Positions 61,289-64,000 of a stretch of 64,000 bases of DNA are shown piece by piece. This DNA is from Inhella proteolytica (GTDB lineage: Bacteria; Pseudomonadota; Gammaproteobacteria; Burkholderiales; Burkholderiaceae_C): positions 248,001-312,000 of the forward strand of contig NZ_JAEDAK010000001.1 of the NCBI RefSeq assembly GCF_016093275.1. Reading direction: 5' to 3'. The translations under genes were made by a program, and so were the position numbers. Each line of letters opens with the position of its first letter. The stretch's first letter is position 1. The notes beneath the pieces are model-generated. The model saw only the letters and a program-made list of their open reading frames with translations, was not told the origin of the DNA and ran no database searches.

Positions 61289-61308
61289 TTGAATTGTGCG
61301 CAATTCAA
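61289..61308. promoter_or_regulatory. OhrR operator, perfect palindrome
   Basis: TTGAATTG-TGCG-CAATTCAA, an exact 20-bp palindrome 21 bp upstream of the ohrR ATG, at a natural place to overlap the promoter. OhrR operators in other bacteria are also A/T-rich inverted repeats with CAATT halves. Confidence 0.8.
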
Positions 61309-61316
61309 GTGCGGGA

Positions 61317-61343
61317 CAAGACCGCACGATCCGTGCGGTCTTG
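61317..61343 (-). terminator. hairpin after ABC-F gene
   Basis: 11-bp stem CAAGACCGCAC / GTGCGGTCTTG with 5-base loop, 10 bp after the ABC-F stop. Weak T-run, but the long perfect stem and its place fit a terminator before ohrR. Confidence 0.65.
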
Positions 61344-61352
61344 CTCAGACAC

Positions 61353-63290
61353 TCACAGACCGGCGGCGGCCGTGGCGGCCTCGATCTGCTCGCTCAGTTC
61401 CAGCCAGCGCAGCTCCAGCGCATCGGTCTCGTCGGCAATCACCTTCAGGCGCCGGCCGCAATTGGCGATGGCGCCGGGGTCCAGCGCGCCAGTGGCCAGC
61501 TCGGCTTCCAGGCCTTCGCGCTCCTGGCCCAGTTGCACCAGCTTCTTGTCGATGGCCTCGATCTCCTTGCGCAGCGGGCGCGTCTGGTCCGCCAGCTTTG
61601 CGCGCGCCTGGGCGGCGGCCTTGCGGTCCTCGCGCTGGCTGGCGGCGGGGGCGTCGTCCGCGCTGGGTGCGGGCGCGGCGGCCGCGCGCAGGGCCTTGGC
61701 CTCCTCGCGGGCGCGCTCATTGAGCCAGCGCTGGTAGTCGTCCAGGTCGCCGTCGAAGGGCTTGAGCGCGCCATCGGCCACCAGCCAGAACTCGTCGCAA
61801 ACCTCGCGCAGCAGCGCGCGGTCGTGGCTGACGAGCATCACCGTGCCCTCGAACTCGTTCAGCGCGATGGAGAGTGCCTCGCGCGTCTGCAGGTCCAGAT
61901 GGTTCGTCGGTTCGTCCAGCAGCAGCAGGTTGGGGCGCTGCCACACCAGCATGGCCAGCACCAGGCGCGCCTTCTCGCCTCCGCTCAAGGAGCCCACTTC
62001 CTGGCTCACCATGTCGCCGGTGAAGCGGAACTGACCGAGGAAATCGCGCAGCTCCTGCTCACGCGCCTGCGGGCTGACTTCCTTGGCCAACCGCACCATA
62101 TGCGCCAGCGGCCCCTCCTCGGGGCGCAGCACGTCCAGCTCCTGCTGGGCGAAGTAGCCGATCGTCAGGCCCTTGCCCTCGGTGATGCTGCCGCTCAAGG
62201 GCGGCATGGTGCGGGCAATCGTCTTCACCACGGTGGACTTGCCCTGGCCGTTCGCCCCCAGGATGCCGATGCGCTGGCCGGCCAACACGGTGCGGTCGAT
62301 CTTGCGCACGATGGCGGTGTCGCCATAGCCGCAGGCCAGGTCGGAAAGCGCCAGCATCGGGTTGGGCAGGTTGGCGGGCTCGCGGAACTCGAAGGCGAAG
62401 TCGGCCGCGGCCAGCACCGGGGCGAGCTTTTCCATGCGCTCCAGTGCCTTGACGCGGCTCTGCGCCTGCTTGGCCTTGCTGGCCTTGGCCTTGAAGCGGT
62501 CGATGAAGTGCTGCAGATGCTTGATGCGGTCCTGCTGCTTTTCGAAGCTGGCCTGCTGCAGCACCTGGGCCTGGGCGCGCAGGGTCTCGAAGGTGGTGTA
62601 GTTGCCGCCCCAGCGAGTCAGCTTGGCGTGCTCCAGATGCAGGGTCACGCGGGTGATGGCGTCCAGGAACTCGCGGTCGTGGCTGATCACCAGCAGGGTG
62701 CCGGGGTAGCGCGAAAGCCAGCCTTCCAGCCACACCAGCGCGTCCAGGTCCAGGTGGTTGGTGGGTTCGTCCAGCAGCATCAGCTCGGCCGGGTTGATCA
62801 GCGTGCGCGCCAGCTGCAGGCGCATGCGCCAGCCGCCGGAGAAGCTGTTCACCGGCGCATCCAGCTGGTCCACCTTGAAGCCCAGGCCCAGCAGCAGACT
62901 TTGCGCGCGTGGCCGGGCGTCGAAGCTGCCGGCGTCTTGCAGCGCGGCGTGCGCCTCTGCCATCTTCAGGCCGTCATGCGCGGCCTCGGCCGCCGCGAGC
63001 TGCTCGCGCGCCTTCAGCAGCGTCAGGTCGCCGTCGAGCACGAAGTCGGTGGCACCCTGCTCGGTTTCGGGCAGGTGCTGCGCCACCTCGGAAAGCCGCC
63101 AGGTGGGTGGCATCTCGGCGTCACCGCGGTCGGCCTGCAGGCGCCCGGCCAGCAGGGCGAACAGGCTGGACTTGCCGGCGCCGTTGGCGCCCACCAGACC
63201 GATGCGCTCCCCGGGTTGCAGGGTGACGGTGGCGTCGTCCAGCACGATCTTGGTGCCGCGGCGGAGGGTGAGGTTGCGCAGGGTGATCAC
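61353..63290 (-). CDS. ABC-F family ATPase (YheS-like)
   Basis: Soluble ribosome-acting ABC-F protein, 645 aa from GTG 63290 (VITLRNLTLRRGTKIVLDDA); a TTG at 63314 lies in the T-run of the leader hairpin and is less likely. Two ABC domains with Walker A GANGAGKSS and GANGQGKST, signatures SGGWRMRLQLARTL and SLSGGEKARLVLAM, and DEPTNHLDL in both. A charged linker between domains and a C-terminal coiled coil (RKEIEAIDKKLVQLGQEREGLE). YheS-type relatives affect translation; not clearly an antibiotic-resistance subtype. Confidence 0.93.
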   Translation of the reverse strand: MITLRNLTLRRGTKIVLDDATVTLQPGERIGLVGANGAGKSSLFALLAGRLQADRGDAEMPPTWRLSEVAQHLPETEQGATDFVLDGDLTLLKAREQLAAAEAAHDGLKMAEAHAALQDAGSFDARPRAQSLLLGLGFKVDQLDAPVNSFSGGWRMRLQLARTLINPAELMLLDEPTNHLDLDALVWLEGWLSRYPGTLLVISHDREFLDAITRVTLHLEHAKLTRWGGNYTTFETLRAQAQVLQQASFEKQQDRIKHLQHFIDRFKAKASKAKQAQSRVKALERMEKLAPVLAAADFAFEFREPANLPNPMLALSDLACGYGDTAIVRKIDRTVLAGQRIGILGANGQGKSTVVKTIARTMPPLSGSITEGKGLTIGYFAQQELDVLRPEEGPLAHMVRLAKEVSPQAREQELRDFLGQFRFTGDMVSQEVGSLSGGEKARLVLAMLVWQRPNLLLLDEPTNHLDLQTREALSIALNEFEGTVMLVSHDRALLREVCDEFWLVADGALKPFDGDLDDYQRWLNERAREEAKALRAAAAPAPSADDAPAASQREDRKAAAQARAKLADQTRPLRKEIEAIDKKLVQLGQEREGLEAELATGALDPGAIANCGRRLKVIADETDALELRWLELSEQIEAATAAAGL

Positions 63291-63304
63291 GAAAATGCTC
63301 AAGC

Positions 63305-63337
63305 AAAAAGCCAAACGCCGCCCGGGGCAGGGCGGCG
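63305..63337 (-). terminator. terminator-like hairpin in ABC-F leader
   Basis: Minus-strand stem CGCCGCCC-tgcccc-GGGCGGCG followed by TTTGGCTTTTTG, ending 15 bp before the ABC-F GTG. The neighbour upstream is divergent, so no gene needs terminating here; attenuation or anti-antisense insulation are the options. Confidence 0.6.
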
Positions 63338-63388
63338 CGAGGGGTACATCCTACCGGGGGCCCGCCAGCAGGCTCTTAGACTGCCCCG

Positions 63389-64000
63389 ATGGCAAGGCTT
63401 CCCACCCTGGTGCTGACCTGCGTGCTCGGCTCGGCCGGGGCGGCGCAGGCGCAGGCGCTGGAGCGCACGCTCACCGTGTGCGTGGACCCGAAGCCGGCTC
63501 CCCAGGGCTCTGCAGCCTCGGCCACCCCGCCGGCCGCCGAGGTGCAGCCCACTTTCTCCATGGAGCTGTTCAGCCAGGTGTTCCGCCGTGCGGGCCAGCC
63601 GATGCGCTTCGTGACGGACCAGCCCTGGGCGCGCTGCCTGCTCTCGGTGGCACGTGGGCAGGTCGATTTCGCCGTCGGCGGCTACTACAGCGACGCCAGG
63701 GCCCAGGTCTACGCCTTCTCCATGCCCTATATGACGCTCACGCCCATGGTCTTCTCCCGCGCCAGCCGCCCGGTGCGGCCCCAGCAGGTGGCCGACCTGC
63801 AGGGCCTGCGCGGCTGCGGCCTGAACGGTGCCAGCTACGCCCACTACGGCCTGGCCGCTGGCGCACTCGACACCGGCGTGAACCGCTACCCCAAGCTGTT
63901 CGAAAAGCTGCTGCTGGACCGGTGCGACTACGTGCCCGAGGAGCTGGAGGTGGTGGCCGGCATGCAGGTCAACGGGCAGGACATCCTGAGCCACCCCCAG
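63389..64000 (+). CDS. periplasmic solute-binding protein, SBP family 3, partial
   Basis: Translated by hand from ATG 63389 to the right edge (204 codons, no stop). A signal peptide (MARLPTLVLTCVLGSAGAAQA), then the SBP_bac_3 pattern: LTVCVDPKPAPQG, FSMELFSQVFRRAGQPMRFV, PWARCLLSVARGQVDFAVGGYYS, FSMPYMTLTPMVFSRA and LRGCGLNGASYAHYG. Cysteines at CVD, RCL, GCG and RCD may pair. Candidate amino-acid-like binding protein or a signalling relative; the ligand and C-terminus are not visible. Confidence 0.85.
   Translation, partial: MARLPTLVLTCVLGSAGAAQAQALERTLTVCVDPKPAPQGSAASATPPAAEVQPTFSMELFSQVFRRAGQPMRFVTDQPWARCLLSVARGQVDFAVGGYYSDARAQVYAFSMPYMTLTPMVFSRASRPVRPQQVADLQGLRGCGLNGASYAHYGLAAGALDTGVNRYPKLFEKLLLDRCDYVPEELEVVAGMQVNGQDILSHPQ

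Noticed and set aside
61296-63416. 706-codon open frame opposite the ABC-F gene
   Set aside because: Antisense shadow; both ABC signatures are on the minus strand.

Overview
The window is a GC-rich, densely packed stretch of housekeeping chromosome. The gene content suggests a betaproteobacterium of the order Burkholderiales, probably near the Rubrivivax/Leptothrix/Roseateles group. The reasons are the pyrG-kdsA-eno-ftsB cluster, the sdhCDAB-sdhE-gltA order beside a divergent mdh, the darP/pmbA pair, two PEP-CTERM proteins, and the two-cysteine OhrR. The genus is an inference from gene content; I ran no search. I saw no rRNA, tRNA, CRISPR array, prophage or complete insertion sequence. No gene-free stretch exceeds about 290 bases.

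Layout. 1-5.7 kb: minus-strand cluster pyrG-kdsA-DUF1330-eno-ftsB-pnuC (pnuC runs off the left edge) behind an alpha/beta hydrolase. 5.8-9.5 kb: a small DUF1161 protein, mutS, a PEP-CTERM protein and a possible 35-residue membrane peptide. 9.7-15.7 kb: suhB, trmJ, cysE, a second PEP-CTERM protein, mogA-darP and pmbA. 15.8-19.3 kb: a TRAP transporter whose binding protein converges on its two permease genes. 19.3-23.2 kb: DUF442 protein, yqeY, rpsU, a secreted unknown, a CitE-like lyase and mdh. 23.4-28.3 kb: the succinate dehydrogenase and citrate synthase operon. With mdh this gives three TCA enzymes around one divergent promoter region. 28.4-31.6 kb: nucleoside salvage genes (ribokinase-like, nucleoside hydrolase, MTA/SAH deaminase). 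31.6-38.1 kb: a Tat/lipoprotein with an Ala-Pro-Thr-Pro repeat tract, and purL. 38.3-46.9 kb: an orphan CHASE/PAS histidine kinase, a DegP-like protease, DUF2788, DUF2189, an M48 membrane peptidase and a DUF1624 membrane protein. 46.9-55.2 kb: rlmB, upp, a penicillin acylase family protein, a chromate-transporter pair with a 2-hydroxyacid dehydrogenase, galE and glpK. 55.2-64 kb: an S10 peptidase lipoprotein overlapping a beta-propeller/amidohydrolase, ohr-ohrR with a clear operator, an ABC-F ATPase, and a solute-binding protein cut by the right edge.

Most unusual points. (1) A compact element of about 270 bp at 44004-44275 has perfect 21-bp terminal inverted repeats closing two long hairpin arms. 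It lies exactly between the stop codon of the M48 gene and the start of the DUF2189 gene. It looks like a non-autonomous mobile element (MITE) and would also fold as a junction-type RNA. (2) Intrinsic-terminator-like hairpins with U-runs lie in the short leaders of suhB, purL and the ABC-F gene, immediately before the start codons, where no upstream gene needs terminating. (3) ohrR has a perfect 20-bp palindromic operator. (4) A 12-bp repeat array of about 18 units encodes the Pro-rich linker of a putative RIFT-barrel surface lipoprotein.
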